From UBA2033 sp035345875 (GTDB lineage: Bacteria; Spirochaetota; Leptospiria; Leptospirales; Leptospiraceae), in the NCBI GenBank assembly GCA_035345875.1, contig DAORDH010000003.1, positions 218,594 through 282,593 on the forward strand: 64,000 bases of DNA. Direction: 5' to 3'. A program made the translations under genes and the position numbers. Positions 35,374 to 44,563 of this stretch are shown in pieces. The notes beneath the pieces were generated by a model. The model saw only the letters and a program-made list of their open reading frames with translations, did not search any database and was not told the origin of the DNA. The stretch's first letter is position 1. Each line of letters begins with the position of its first letter.

Positions 35374-35990
35374 GTTTTGAAAAAAACTACTGGTCTGAAG
35401 TTTATTCGGGAAGATTGATAGATGGAACATTCAATGCAGCAAAACATGCAGATTATATAAAAAGCATATTTTCTCTCTCTGAATTCCGCATTCGGAAGAT
35501 AATTGATATTGGTTTTGGAAAAGGCAAACTATTAGAAGAAGTATCTAAGAAGTTGGAGCCAGAATCATTGATAGCATTAGATCCATCAAAACTGATGGTT
35601 TCCTCTTTACTGAAAAAACATTGGATTTCAAAATATAATATTGCCATAGTAAATAAAAAACTAGAAGAATTTAACATAGATTATCTACAGAAGTATCCAT
35701 TTGATCTAGCGATTGCGAATTCTGTCTTTCAATATATAGAAGATTTAGAGGGTCAAGTCAAACGTTTGGCGTCTATTGCTCGTTTTTCGTATTTTAGCGT
35801 TCCTACTGATAAAGACTATGTTAGAATGGAAGAGGAGTTCAACTTTAAAGATAAATATGCATTTGCTCGTTCCAAAAAAACGTATTTAGATTGTATTTCA
35901 AAATACTTTACTAGAATTTCCTTTAATCTTTTAGAAAGTAAGATAGTAAAAGAACATTCCTATTTTCAAGCTGAGCTCTATAGAGAGTAA
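35370..35990 (+). CDS. Class I SAM-dependent methyltransferase
   Basis: This 206-residue protein has a SAM-binding motif (KIIDIGFGKGKLLEEV, of the DxGxGxG kind), an acidic post-I residue (LIALDPSKLMV) and a motif IV-like FDLAIANSVFQYIED. The substrate is unknown; small stand-alone members often modify glycans, lipids or small molecules. Its start overlaps the stop of the membrane protein gene (ATGA), which implies coupled translation. A strong hairpin directly follows the stop. Confidence 0.78.
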   Translation: MSFEKNYWSEVYSGRLIDGTFNAAKHADYIKSIFSLSEFRIRKIIDIGFGKGKLLEEVSKKLEPESLIALDPSKLMVSSLLKKHWISKYNIAIVNKKLEEFNIDYLQKYPFDLAIANSVFQYIEDLEGQVKRLASIARFSYFSVPTDKDYVRMEEEFNFKDKYAFARSKKTYLDCISKYFTRISFNLLESKIVKEHSYFQAELYRE

Positions 35991-36013
35991 AGCCCCTGAT
36001 AGACGCAGGGGCT
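35991..36013. terminator. GC-rich hairpin between convergent genes
   Basis: AGCCCCTG (35991-35998) and CAGGGGCT (36006-36013) form a perfect 8-bp stem with a seven-base loop, unusually GC-rich for this DNA. It begins at the base after the methyltransferase stop codon and lies 12 bases before the end of the convergent gene. It is a likely bidirectional terminator. Confidence 0.75.
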
Positions 36014-36025
36014 AATCGATGTTAT

Positions 36026-36964
36026 TTACATAACGGTTGCGAGATAATGTTCCTCAATATGCTCCATACTTTTGAGTTCTAGTTCTATCTTTGAAAGTTT
36101 GCTTTCATAGTTTGCAATTTCTTTTCGTAACTCAGATAAGACTTTTGGACTAGTCACTTTTACATTTCTAGCATAGACACTTACTGGCATAAAATGACCA
36201 AATGTATCACGACCATCTATGCGTTTAACAAAATAATAATCTTTAGCTAAAACATGCTTAGTAGAGTAGTAATCAGGTGAAGCTATATCTGACTTTTTTG
36301 CATTCTTTAGAATGATCACACCATTGTAAACAAAGCCCATGTTGTCTTTTGCTTTTGCACTATCTGGAACTGCACTTCCAAAGACGATAAGTGAATCCTT
36401 AGTGGTTTCTGCGACTTTTCCAATAATATTAAAGCTAACAGGTGTTATTCGATCTAATTTAGACTGAAGGCTTGCAATTTTATTTTCCAAAAAGGATTTA
36501 TCCGAAATTAAACGTTTTTCCTTTGCATAAAAATTTCTCCAATCTTTTCTAGATTCTTTCGTATTTTCCAGTCTTTGATTTTCTATGTTTTTGATGCGAG
36601 CGATTTTTACAAAATCAATCGATTGATAAAATGGAGGTTTCCCGCCACAGATATCTGCATATATGGAAAGATATTCATTTAACTCATTTTGTGATTTAAT
36701 AAACAAAGCCCCATTTAAAAAAGAAGCAGGATAAAATTTTTTTTCCCCTAGCTTGTTTCGTATTCCTATTTTTTTTATGGAATGAATCGGATCTATGTAA
36801 ATGGATTGCTTTGGAATCGCAATGGTAGATAAATTTCCAAAACTTGGGCAAACTAGGTCAGAGCTTAAGAAGACTCTTTTTTCTATGCCCAACCATTTTA
36901 TAGTGAATACAAATGCGATTCCTATAAATAGGATTTTTGCGATCAATTTGATATTTGGTTTCAT
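36026..36964 (-). CDS. Membrane-anchored coiled-coil hypothetical protein
   Basis: Not recognised. This 312-residue protein has a single N-terminal transmembrane segment (about 7-24), an external beta-rich domain, a central coiled coil (about 145-175, RLISDKSFLENKIASLQSKL) and a second coiled coil near the C-terminus (ELRKEIANYESKLSKIELEL). It probably forms an oligomeric periplasmic or surface structure. It is monocistronic and convergent with the methyltransferase gene. Confidence 0.6.
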   Translation of the reverse strand: MKPNIKLIAKILFIGIAFVFTIKWLGIEKRVFLSSDLVCPSFGNLSTIAIPKQSIYIDPIHSIKKIGIRNKLGEKKFYPASFLNGALFIKSQNELNEYLSIYADICGGKPPFYQSIDFVKIARIKNIENQRLENTKESRKDWRNFYAKEKRLISDKSFLENKIASLQSKLDRITPVSFNIIGKVAETTKDSLIVFGSAVPDSAKAKDNMGFVYNGVIILKNAKKSDIASPDYYSTKHVLAKDYYFVKRIDGRDTFGHFMPVSVYARNVKVTSPKVLSELRKEIANYESKLSKIELELKSMEHIEEHYLATVM

Positions 36965-36995
36965 GCTCTTCTCCCTATGTATTTAAAAGTATATC

Positions 36996-37208
36996 AGTGA
37001 GTAGGACAAGTTAGAGGCTTTCTGGAAAAAATTCCTAAAAATATTTATAGTAGTAAATATTTGTTTATGCTACATAATTTAAGATAAATGCCGCTCAGAA
37101 GGGGTTTGAGAATTTCTATTCTCATAAGCTCTATCTTTTTTAGTAGAAAATCTTCATTTACTCTAAAATTTATTTTAATTTCTCTCTAACCTGTCCTACT
37201 TAATCACT
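36996..37208. repeat. Intergenic block bounded by an imperfect 20-base inverted repeat
   Basis: AGTGAGTAGGACAAGTTAGA(G) at 36996-37016 is repeated in inverted, slightly altered form at 37184-37208 (CTCTAACCTGTCCTACT then TAATCACT). The enclosed sequence, about 165 bases, is AT-rich and non-coding, with an octamer CTCATAAG-type region near 37120 and no open frame. The arrangement resembles a miniature inverted-repeat element or a decayed insertion. Confidence 0.45.
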
Positions 37209-37223
37209 ACTATTTATATATAG

Positions 37224-37266
37224 TAAAATTTTGTATAGTAAAAATTAAATGCTATACAAAATTTTA
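37224..37266. promoter_or_regulatory. Perfect 15-bp inverted repeat upstream of a small orphan gene
   Basis: TAAAATTTTGTATAG (37224-37238) and CTATACAAAATTTTA (37252-37266) are perfectly inverted with a 13-base spacer. The repeat ends 65 bases before the ATG at 37332. It is long for chance even in AT-rich DNA, so a protein-binding operator or an mRNA hairpin is likely. Confidence 0.55.
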
Positions 37267-37331
37267 TATTTTTACTTAACTTCAAAATTATGTAAGATTA
37301 AGAAATAAATAAACGGAGTCAGATAACTACT

Positions 37332-37634
37332 ATGAAAAGAAGGAACCTTACCCAACAACCAGGTTTTGGAAATTTTAAAAATAAATGTTCAGATTTAGTG
37401 AGACGTTATGATACAAGGATTGTGCGAATGATTTATGAAGTTGTATATGAAAATGTATATTGGAAATCCGGCACAAAAGATTCGATTCAAAAAGAAATAC
37501 TTGCAGAAGTTTATTCTAAATTAAAAGAACAAAGAATCTCTATCTTACATTTACAAATGATTGTTTCAGAAATGTATGAATATTTTGGAAAATTTTTAGT
37601 ATTGCTAGATTTTGGAAAACGTAGACAAAATTAA
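37332..37634 (+). CDS. Small basic hypothetical protein (100 aa)
   Basis: Not recognised. This 100-residue, strongly basic, helical protein has Arg/Lys at both ends (MKRRNLTQQ..., ...DFGKRRQN) and a middle that looks like two or three helices (TRIVRMIYEVVYENVYW; RISILHLQMIVSEMYEYFG). There is no signal peptide. A basic helical bundle after a long inverted repeat suggests a nucleic acid-binding regulator. Its stop overlaps that of the convergent SDR gene (TTAA). Confidence 0.55.
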   Translation: MKRRNLTQQPGFGNFKNKCSDLVRRYDTRIVRMIYEVVYENVYWKSGTKDSIQKEILAEVYSKLKEQRISILHLQMIVSEMYEYFGKFLVLLDFGKRRQN

Positions 37635-38425
37635 TGATGAAAGTCGGCATATAATTTTTTAAACATTTGTTTTTCCAATAGAGCAGGAGCAAAGAGTCTT
37701 AAAATTTTCACAAAGAAGCCCTTTGGATCCATTGTAACTAATCTTGCATTTGGATCCTCGGCTGCATCTATCATTGCCTTTGCCACCTGATTGGGAGTGA
37801 GTAGATTACCCTTATATTGTTTATCATTTAATTTTTCACCAGCACCCGTTAATCCAGATGTTCTCAGATTTGTCTTTGTATAGGGTGGACAGAACAAAAT
37901 AGAACGAACTCCAAATTCAGAAAGTTCAATCCGTATTGACTCAAACACAGCATGCAAAGCAGATTTAGAGGAGGAATAAGCAGCCCTTCCAGGAACTCCA
38001 TAGAGACCCGAGACTGTCGATGTAACTACTATAACCCCTTTGGCTTTTTTTATCGACTCAATTAATTTTGACGTTAGGTGAACTGTTCCAAAAAAATTTA
38101 TATCAAAGGTCTTTCTGAAAACACTGATATCTGTTTCGTCGAATCTACCATGTGTGGTAATCCCTGCATTATTAAATAAAACATCAACAGTATCTGTTTT
38201 TGACAGTATCTGCTTTTGTGCCTCTATTATATCAGAATCTAAACTAATATCACATTGAATAGGAATGATTTCTGCGTTGTGAAAGAATTCAATTTTTTTT
38301 GGCGATCTGTCTAAGGCAAATATCCTACACGGAATATCTTTTAGTTCCATTAATAAGGATTCTCCGATACCACTGGAAGTTCCCGTAATCACAATGTTTT
38401 TGTTTTGCCAAAATTTAATCTTCAT
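37631..38425 (-). CDS. Short-chain dehydrogenase/reductase
   Basis: This 264-residue SDR has the cofactor motif TGTSSGIGESL, the NNAG motif (LFNNAGITTHG), catalytic Ser in STVSG and Tyr/Lys in YSSSKSAL. After the second strand it reads ALDRSPKKIE, an acidic residue that favours NAD(H). The C-terminal segment (FFVKILRLFAPALLEKQMFKK) is hydrophobic. It is the last gene of the operon ALDH, response regulator, histidine kinase, SDR. The substrate is unknown; sharing an operon with an aldehyde dehydrogenase suggests oxidation of an alcohol or reduction of a carbonyl compound. Confidence 0.85.
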   Translation of the reverse strand: MKIKFWQNKNIVITGTSSGIGESLLMELKDIPCRIFALDRSPKKIEFFHNAEIIPIQCDISLDSDIIEAQKQILSKTDTVDVLFNNAGITTHGRFDETDISVFRKTFDINFFGTVHLTSKLIESIKKAKGVIVVTSTVSGLYGVPGRAAYSSSKSALHAVFESIRIELSEFGVRSILFCPPYTKTNLRTSGLTGAGEKLNDKQYKGNLLTPNQVAKAMIDAAEDPNARLVTMDPKGFFVKILRLFAPALLEKQMFKKLYADFHH

Positions 38426-38492
38426 CCTAACCTCTACTCACAATAGAGAATGCAGAAATAATTCTCAAAAGCAATGATTTTTTATAGAAGTT

Positions 38493-40298
38493 TTAAATTG
38501 TATCAAGAATACCTTCATTTACTGATTCTTCTAAAGGCAGCATGACAATAAAACGACTCCCTTCTTTTAACTTACTTTCTGCACTTAAGTCTCCACCAAG
38601 AAGGTTTGCAAATTGCTTTGCAATTGTTAACCCAAGACCAGTTCCAGAATATTTTCGTGTATTTTCAGCAAAGGATTGCTCGAATGGATTAAAAATTCGA
38701 GTTAAATCTTCTTCTGGGATTCCGATGCCGGTATCCTCTACCTCAATTTGTAACCATTTCTTTGAATCAATATCTTTCGTTTGGACGGAAAGAGAAATTT
38801 TTCCTTCCGTGGTAAATTTACATGCATTAGAAAGTAGATTTAGAAGTATATGTTTTAGCTTTTCCATATCTTGATAGATATATTGAATCTCTTCTGCAAC
38901 AGATAGATCGAATCTATTATGGTTTGCAACCAGAAGAGGTTTGATTGTATCAATTAACTCTTCTAGAAGTGTCTTTAGATCAAATAAATGATAGTTTACT
39001 TCTACTTTACTTGCATCCAATTTCGCTATGTTTAAAATATCATTGATAAGTTTAAGCAAACTCTTTCCTGATTTATGTATCTTGCGACTATCGTCGATAA
39101 TCTGAGTTGCATTTAATTGATTTGCTTCTTCTTCAATTAATTCACTGTATCCTAAGATAGATTGCAAAGGTGTCTTTAGCTCATGGCTCATTGCAGCAAA
39201 AAAGTGACTTTTGGCTTGCAATGCATCTTCTAGTATATTTTTCGCATGGATTAAATCTGTTTCAACTTTTTTTAATCGAGTAATATCTTGCATCTGTATA
39301 ATATAATACTCGGGTAAATTGTTTTTATCTCGTAACAATGAAATGCTGAGTAATGCCCAGACTAACGCACCTGATTTATGTTCCAGCTTACTTTCCATTT
39401 GAAGACTCTCTACTTTACCAGAAAGCAAATCATCAAATTTTAGAATATAATCGATCACAACATCTTTTTCTAGAAGGCTGTAAAATTGACGAGAGATCAA
39501 TTCATCCTTTGTGTAGCCAAGAATATTTCCAAAAGGCTCATTGACTCTGATCCAACTATCATTAATCCCTATTAAAGCCATTCCTGATGCGGAATAGTGA
39601 AAAGCACTTTCAATCTGTTTTTTAGCTTCGTCTAGTTGCACTTCAGTTTTTAGATTTTCTTTTAATTCAGGAATTAAACTACAAAGAGAGATTCCGATTC
39701 CGACAAAACAAAAAGAGACTGCACTATTCAAAGACATCGGGATGAGATTATGAGAATAGAAGAGGGGGACACCATATACATAACCCAAAGAAAATATTGT
39801 TCCAATAAATGCTACAATATTTCCAGAGAAAAGAGAAACATATTCTGATAATTTATATCTTTGATTAGCGGATAACAGTAATATTCCAATGGAACCTAAA
39901 AAGATGCAAAGTGCACCAAAAAAAGAAGTTCTAGCTGCATAATTATACCACTTCCCATAATTTTTAAAATGGAAAATGAGATAATCTACACCTAAATCAA
40001 TTTCTGTCACAAACTCAAACATTCTAAAAAAAGAAATTAGGATTAAAAATATAGAAGCTATAGTTAGAAATTTTTTAACCCAATGAAAAGAACTGTCATA
40101 AAAAAACAAACATATACCCAAAAGAACGGATGCAAGAGCTCCGTTAGGCGGCATAGGTTTGAAACTAGGATTTAGACTTAATAATAATTTTGAATTTAAA
40201 ATCCAGCCAATGAAAGCAACAACACCAATTCCAAAGGCAAGAAAAGAGCATAAATCCTTTATAAGTATATACTGATTAATTTTTGAACTTAACTTCAT
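38493..40298 (-). CDS. Membrane-bound PAS sensor histidine kinase
   Basis: This 601-residue kinase has about six N-terminal transmembrane helices (1-210), a PAS domain (about 225-340, YSASGMALIGINDSWIRVN), a phosphoacceptor region with His372 in SHELKTPLQS, and a HATPase domain (N box LLSNACKF, G1 DTGIGIPEED, G2 GTGLGLTIAK). It is a hybrid-free classical kinase, probably partnered with the response regulator encoded just before it (12 bases upstream). The sensed signal is unknown. Because the operon opens with an aldehyde dehydrogenase, a redox or carbonyl metabolite signal is plausible. Confidence 0.93.
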   Translation of the reverse strand: MKLSSKINQYILIKDLCSFLAFGIGVVAFIGWILNSKLLLSLNPSFKPMPPNGALASVLLGICLFFYDSSFHWVKKFLTIASIFLILISFFRMFEFVTEIDLGVDYLIFHFKNYGKWYNYAARTSFFGALCIFLGSIGILLLSANQRYKLSEYVSLFSGNIVAFIGTIFSLGYVYGVPLFYSHNLIPMSLNSAVSFCFVGIGISLCSLIPELKENLKTEVQLDEAKKQIESAFHYSASGMALIGINDSWIRVNEPFGNILGYTKDELISRQFYSLLEKDVVIDYILKFDDLLSGKVESLQMESKLEHKSGALVWALLSISLLRDKNNLPEYYIIQMQDITRLKKVETDLIHAKNILEDALQAKSHFFAAMSHELKTPLQSILGYSELIEEEANQLNATQIIDDSRKIHKSGKSLLKLINDILNIAKLDASKVEVNYHLFDLKTLLEELIDTIKPLLVANHNRFDLSVAEEIQYIYQDMEKLKHILLNLLSNACKFTTEGKISLSVQTKDIDSKKWLQIEVEDTGIGIPEEDLTRIFNPFEQSFAENTRKYSGTGLGLTIAKQFANLLGGDLSAESKLKEGSRFIVMLPLEESVNEGILDTI

Positions 40299-40310
40299 TC
40301 AAGAATCCTA

Positions 40311-41069
40311 TTAATGATTTTGAGACAATAGGACACGAATCCATTTTGTTTTTACTATATCTTCGGGTGCTACTTTCTGAAAGAAATCCCCTTTTAAAAG
40401 TATATGATTTTCTCTTGTGCTAAATGAATCGATTAACTCTTGAATCATCCCATCAAGCAATTCAATCGCGGATGATGTATAATTAAAGTCACCTGTCACA
40501 AAAATCGTAAAATCTTTAATATTATTAGAATAAGTTTTTAGCTGCATAATATAATTTGGAAGAGCAGTTCTAAATTGGGAAGGCGTTGCAAAACCTTTAA
40601 TAATTAATTTAATAGATGATTCATCAATTACATCATGAGAAATTGAAAATGGATAGTCCTTTTTTAAAATCAAAAAGGAAGGATCAATTCCCATTGCCTC
40701 AATGACCTTATTCACAAGCTTTGCTTGTTCAAAAGGTTTTACTAAATAATGCGTAATGCGTAATGCAGCTGCTTTTAGAATGTCTTCTTTTTCTTGCAAT
40801 GCAGTTAGAATGATGATTGGGGTATTTTGAATTTCCTCTCGATGTTTTTCAATAAATGTAAATCCATCCATAATAGGCATCATTACATCTGAAATAATCA
40901 AATCATATTTATTTTTGAGTTTACTTACTGCTAAACGAGCATTTGCAACATGGTCTATATGGATATTATATTTTTCGAGGGATCTTGTTACAATTTCAGC
41001 TGAATTTGCATCATCCTCTAAAAGTAAAATACGATATGTTCTATATTTATCTTTCTGCTTTGGCTCCAT
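40311..41069 (-). CDS. Response regulator with an unrecognised output domain
   Basis: This 252-residue protein has an N-terminal receiver domain (about 10-125) with phosphoacceptor Asp61 (IISDVMMPIMDGF), acidic pair LLEDDAN, Thr in IILTALQ and Lys in YLVKPFEQ. The C-terminal 120 residues do not contain a helix-turn-helix I recognise. They have a beta-alpha layout with GDFNYTSSAIELLDGMIQEL, somewhat like STAS-type domains. Output by protein-protein interaction is therefore more likely than DNA binding. The gene starts two bases after the end of the ALDH gene. Confidence 0.9.
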   Translation of the reverse strand: MEPKQKDKYRTYRILLLEDDANSAEIVTRSLEKYNIHIDHVANARLAVSKLKNKYDLIISDVMMPIMDGFTFIEKHREEIQNTPIIILTALQEKEDILKAAALRITHYLVKPFEQAKLVNKVIEAMGIDPSFLILKKDYPFSISHDVIDESSIKLIIKGFATPSQFRTALPNYIMQLKTYSNNIKDFTIFVTGDFNYTSSAIELLDGMIQELIDSFSTRENHILLKGDFFQKVAPEDIVKTKWIRVLLSQNH

Positions 41070-41071
41070 TA

Positions 41072-42526
41072 TTATATCCTTTTTTTGATAATTGTCTTAC
41101 GTTCACTCATCTCTTCCATTGCAAAATAAATTCCTTCTCTCCCTAGACCAGATTCTTTAATCCCCCCATAAGGCATATGATCTACTCTAAATGTAGGAAC
41201 TTCATTGAATATGATTGTTCCTGATTCAATTTCCTCTGTCGCTTGTCGCATTATCTTATCACTGTCAGTAAATACTCCTGTTTGAAGTCCAAACCTAGAT
41301 TCATTTACTCTTTCAATTGCTTCGGCAAAATCGAAATAACTATCTAACATTACAATAGGACCAAAAACTTCAGATTCATAGACTTTGATATGAGTAGGAA
41401 CTGACTCTAAAACAATTGGATAGATTATATTATCAACCGCATTTACTGAGTTCAAAAAAACAGCACCTTCTTCTTTTGCTTCCTCCACCCAAGCAAAAAT
41501 TCGATCTCTTGCTTTTTTATTTATCAAAGGTCCAATCGAAGTCTCCTTTTGAAAAGGATCACCGGCAATCATTTTTTCCGTCTCTCTTAAAATTTTCCGT
41601 TTAAATTCTTTATATATATCATGGTGAATAAATATCCTTTGAACAGAGATGCAAATTTGCCCAGCATAAGAGAATGCTCCTAATACACAGCGTCTGACGG
41701 CTAAATCTATATCAGCGTCTTTATGCACTATTACAGCTGCATTTCCTCCAAGTTCGAGAGATATTTTCTTACCTGCGGCTAATTTCTGTAATTCCCAACC
41801 AACTTTGTCGCTTCCTGTAAAACTTACTACAGCAACTCTTTTGTCTTTTACCATCTTCGAAGCAAGATCATTTGAACAATGAACTAATTGTAAGGCAGTG
41901 GATGGAATTTTCTCAAATTCATTTGAAACTAGTTTTACCGACTCTAGAAATACTTCCGTCAATAGGTTAGCTGCTCCAGGTGCTTCGGGAGATGGCTTTA
42001 ATATTACAGTAGCGCCTATCGCTAATGCAGGAGCAACTTTATGAGCTACAAGATTCAATGGAAAATTGAATGGAGTAATTGCTAAAACGACACCTTTAGG
42101 AACAAAATAACTAAATGCCGGATCAAATCCAACTCCGCTTTTATCACCATCAAGAGAAATCATTTCCCCATTATAACGCTTTGCTTCTTCACTAGCAATT
42201 TGAAAGGAGGTGATTCCTCTATTGACTTCTCCTTCTGCAAATTGGATAGGTTTACCGGCTTCATTGACGATTGTCTCTATGAATTCTTTTTTTCTAGATT
42301 CAATTCCTGCTGCTATGTATTTGAGTAATAATGATCTAGCGTAACGAGAAGATTTTTTAAAAAAAGGAAATGTTTCATAGGCAGATAAAATTGCTTTATC
42401 TATTAATTTCTCATTTGCCTGCTCACAGAGTGCTACAGTGGTTTGAGTGTATGGAGAGCTAATCACTTTAGTGTCTCCCGTTTCCTCCCAATCTCCATTG
42501 ATCCATAATTTATAGCGCATACTCAC
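41072..42526 (-). CDS. Aldehyde dehydrogenase
   Basis: This 484-residue NAD(P)-dependent dehydrogenase has the catalytic Glu segment ISLELGGNAA, the nucleophile Cys in SYAGQICISVQ, and the PF-type motif EVFGPIV. The N-terminus (WINGDWEETGD) and length are normal. Features such as MPYGGIKESGLGREGI near the end are shared with succinate semialdehyde- and lactaldehyde-type enzymes; the exact substrate cannot be read. It is first in an operon with a two-component system and an SDR, an unusual link between an enzyme and signal transduction. ATG 42526 and ATG 42520 are both possible; I report the first. Confidence 0.9.
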   Translation of the reverse strand: MSMRYKLWINGDWEETGDTKVISSPYTQTTVALCEQANEKLIDKAILSAYETFPFFKKSSRYARSLLLKYIAAGIESRKKEFIETIVNEAGKPIQFAEGEVNRGITSFQIASEEAKRYNGEMISLDGDKSGVGFDPAFSYFVPKGVVLAITPFNFPLNLVAHKVAPALAIGATVILKPSPEAPGAANLLTEVFLESVKLVSNEFEKIPSTALQLVHCSNDLASKMVKDKRVAVVSFTGSDKVGWELQKLAAGKKISLELGGNAAVIVHKDADIDLAVRRCVLGAFSYAGQICISVQRIFIHHDIYKEFKRKILRETEKMIAGDPFQKETSIGPLINKKARDRIFAWVEEAKEEGAVFLNSVNAVDNIIYPIVLESVPTHIKVYESEVFGPIVMLDSYFDFAEAIERVNESRFGLQTGVFTDSDKIMRQATEEIESGTIIFNEVPTFRVDHMPYGGIKESGLGREGIYFAMEEMSERKTIIKKRI

Positions 42527-42567
42527 TCATGGTTTAAAATTAAAATCAGATAGCAAGAAGAATTCCA

Positions 42568-43293
42568 TTAAAAACTCACACCACATTGTGAGGTGATTTG
42601 TGTTTTATACTTTGGATAAATAGTAGGATTATAATGAATGGAATCGATCATCAAAGAAGAATCTGGTGGGTCATTTTCCCCAACTCCAAAAATAGGAAGT
42701 GGATTGATATAACAAACTCCTAATTGACTTACTCCTTGGTTTACTGGATTCTTTAAACTATTTTCACTCGGCAGTAAAATCGGATGAATCCCAATCACTA
42801 CAATGTTTGCATTCCATTTCCCTTTTATCTTTGCAATTACCTTACGCATTGTTTCAATACTATTCGCACTGGAAACTTTTCTCAAAACACCATTTCCATC
42901 ACCAGTTGCGATTAAAACATTCTTGGGGTTACAGCGAATATTTTCGATTTGGTAAAAGTAATCACACGCTGTATTTCCTGATATCGCATAATTCAAAGTT
43001 TTAGTGGCATCATAGAAGCTAGTTGCACGAGCCAAGTCCATCGTTGAATCTCCTAGAATTATCGCATCACATTGAGTAGAGTAGGATGAAAATGTTGCAG
43101 ATGCATAAGTCGCGTAAAGAGAGTTTAAATATTTGTATTGATCTTTACAATCTGTTGATTGAGTTTTTTGATATGTGTAAAGAGCTGCAAATAGGATTAG
43201 ATCTTTCTTTTTTGGATTTCTCTCTGAATGATTTTGGCAATAAATAAAAATCAAACAAGAAATACAGAATACCCATCTGTTTCTAAATTTCAT
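42568..43293 (-). CDS. SGNH-family hydrolase, lipoprotein-like
   Basis: This 241-residue exported protein has a signal peptide (MKFRNRWVFCISCLIFIYC, lipobox-like Cys near 19). The SGNH motif AIILGDSTMDLA supplies the catalytic Ser, and DSIHYNPT near the C-terminus supplies Asp and His. Family members de-esterify or acyl-transfer on glycans and lipids. It directly follows an acyltransferase-3 gene (22 bases), a pairing typical of O-acetylation systems. The ATG at 43293 is preferred over that at 43395, because the longer form places the hydrophobic signal deep inside and overlaps the upstream gene by 80 bases. Confidence 0.8.
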   Translation of the reverse strand: MKFRNRWVFCISCLIFIYCQNHSERNPKKKDLILFAALYTYQKTQSTDCKDQYKYLNSLYATYASATFSSYSTQCDAIILGDSTMDLARATSFYDATKTLNYAISGNTACDYFYQIENIRCNPKNVLIATGDGNGVLRKVSSANSIETMRKVIAKIKGKWNANIVVIGIHPILLPSENSLKNPVNQGVSQLGVCYINPLPIFGVGENDPPDSSLMIDSIHYNPTIYPKYKTQITSQCGVSF

Positions 43294-43315
43294 CTCAATC
43301 GAATTGGATTTACTC

Positions 43316-44455
43316 TCATTTCTTTTCTGAAAATTTATCAATAATACCATAAGCCATCTTCCAAACAAGGAGAGGCAAAATAATATTAATCGCAAATGTA
43401 AAGATCCATCCTAAATAAAAACCACCCATATAATAAGGATCCAACATATGCATTAAATGAATTGTCATTGGATGTAATAAAAAAAGTGCCAAGCTATTTT
43501 CACCGATAAATACAAATACCGAATAGATTTTTTTTAGGAAAGTCTGATTCGTAGATTCCAGTCGTATTCCAATCAGGGTAAAAACAATGAAACAAGCAAT
43601 CGGATAAAAAAGAAAATGATTCGATATCTCTAGATTTAAATCAACTGTATAATAAGTTACAACAGATAGATAAATTAAAATAGTAATTACAAGACCCTGG
43701 AAGTAATATCTATTAGCTGATAAACTATCTAAGAATAGATTTTTATTTGTAAGAAGTCTTTTGGCGCTAAATCCAGAAACAAAAAAGAATAGATAGTTTG
43801 TAAAACTAATCGCCTCCATTCCTCCAATATAAGGTAGAGATTTTGGATAAGAGTGATTTGACCACACATTGATCAATAAAGAAAGAATTAAAACTAGATA
43901 GAATAAATTCGCACTCCAGTTTTGTATGTTTCGAAAAAATAATGAGTAGAGTAAGTAAAACGAAAATAGCAAAGGAACGTAATAATAGGGTTGGAACACT
44001 TGACCTAGCAATAATTTAGGAATTATGTCTGATAGGAAAGATTCCGCTGGATATTTAGTAAAAAAACCAATACAAGCAATGATGAGATAGGGAATAAGTA
44101 GATTTTTTATCTTGGAATTCCAAAATGCAGAGAAACCCTTCCATGATAAGAAAAAACCAGATGAAAAGATAAAGGCTGGAACACAAAAGCGTGAGAAATT
44201 AGCCATTAATTTAGATAGAATTAACTCGCTATCCTTTGGGTGAAAAAAAGTAAAATAAGAGTCAACATGTATGACTACAATCGCGCACATTGCGACACCT
44301 CTCACAAAGTCCACAACTCTACTTCTTTCTCCTTTCTTTTCAGGAGGGGAGTTGGAAAAAGTAAATAAATTTCTGAATGACTGGAAAGAAACTAGTAGGA
44401 TTAATAAAAGAATGAGTCCAAAAAATTCGATATATAAATTAGTTGTTTGTATCAT
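43316..44455 (-). CDS. Acyltransferase-3 family membrane O-acyltransferase
   Basis: This 379-residue protein has about ten transmembrane helices and the family motif in RVVDFVRGVAMCAIVVIHV (Arg/Asp then catalytic His). Members use acetyl- or acyl-CoA to modify extracellular glycans, exopolysaccharide or lipids (OafA, YrhL type). The downstream SGNH gene probably forms the second half of the same pathway. A second, unrelated acylation locus (MBOAT plus SGNH) is found about 3 kb away at 47.6-51.2 kb, which suggests dense envelope modification here. Confidence 0.9.
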   Translation of the reverse strand: MIQTTNLYIEFFGLILLLILLVSFQSFRNLFTFSNSPPEKKGERSRVVDFVRGVAMCAIVVIHVDSYFTFFHPKDSELILSKLMANFSRFCVPAFIFSSGFFLSWKGFSAFWNSKIKNLLIPYLIIACIGFFTKYPAESFLSDIIPKLLLGQVFQPYYYVPLLFSFYLLYSLFFRNIQNWSANLFYLVLILSLLINVWSNHSYPKSLPYIGGMEAISFTNYLFFFVSGFSAKRLLTNKNLFLDSLSANRYYFQGLVITILIYLSVVTYYTVDLNLEISNHFLFYPIACFIVFTLIGIRLESTNQTFLKKIYSVFVFIGENSLALFLLHPMTIHLMHMLDPYYMGGFYLGWIFTFAINIILPLLVWKMAYGIIDKFSEKK

Positions 44456-44563
44456 AGTAATATAAGAAGTTGTTCATATTGGGCTGAATTGAGCCTATTG
44501 TATAAAACAAATATGTTCAAGAATTTTTTTTTAGCTCAAATGTTTTCCGAATCGAGGAACTAA

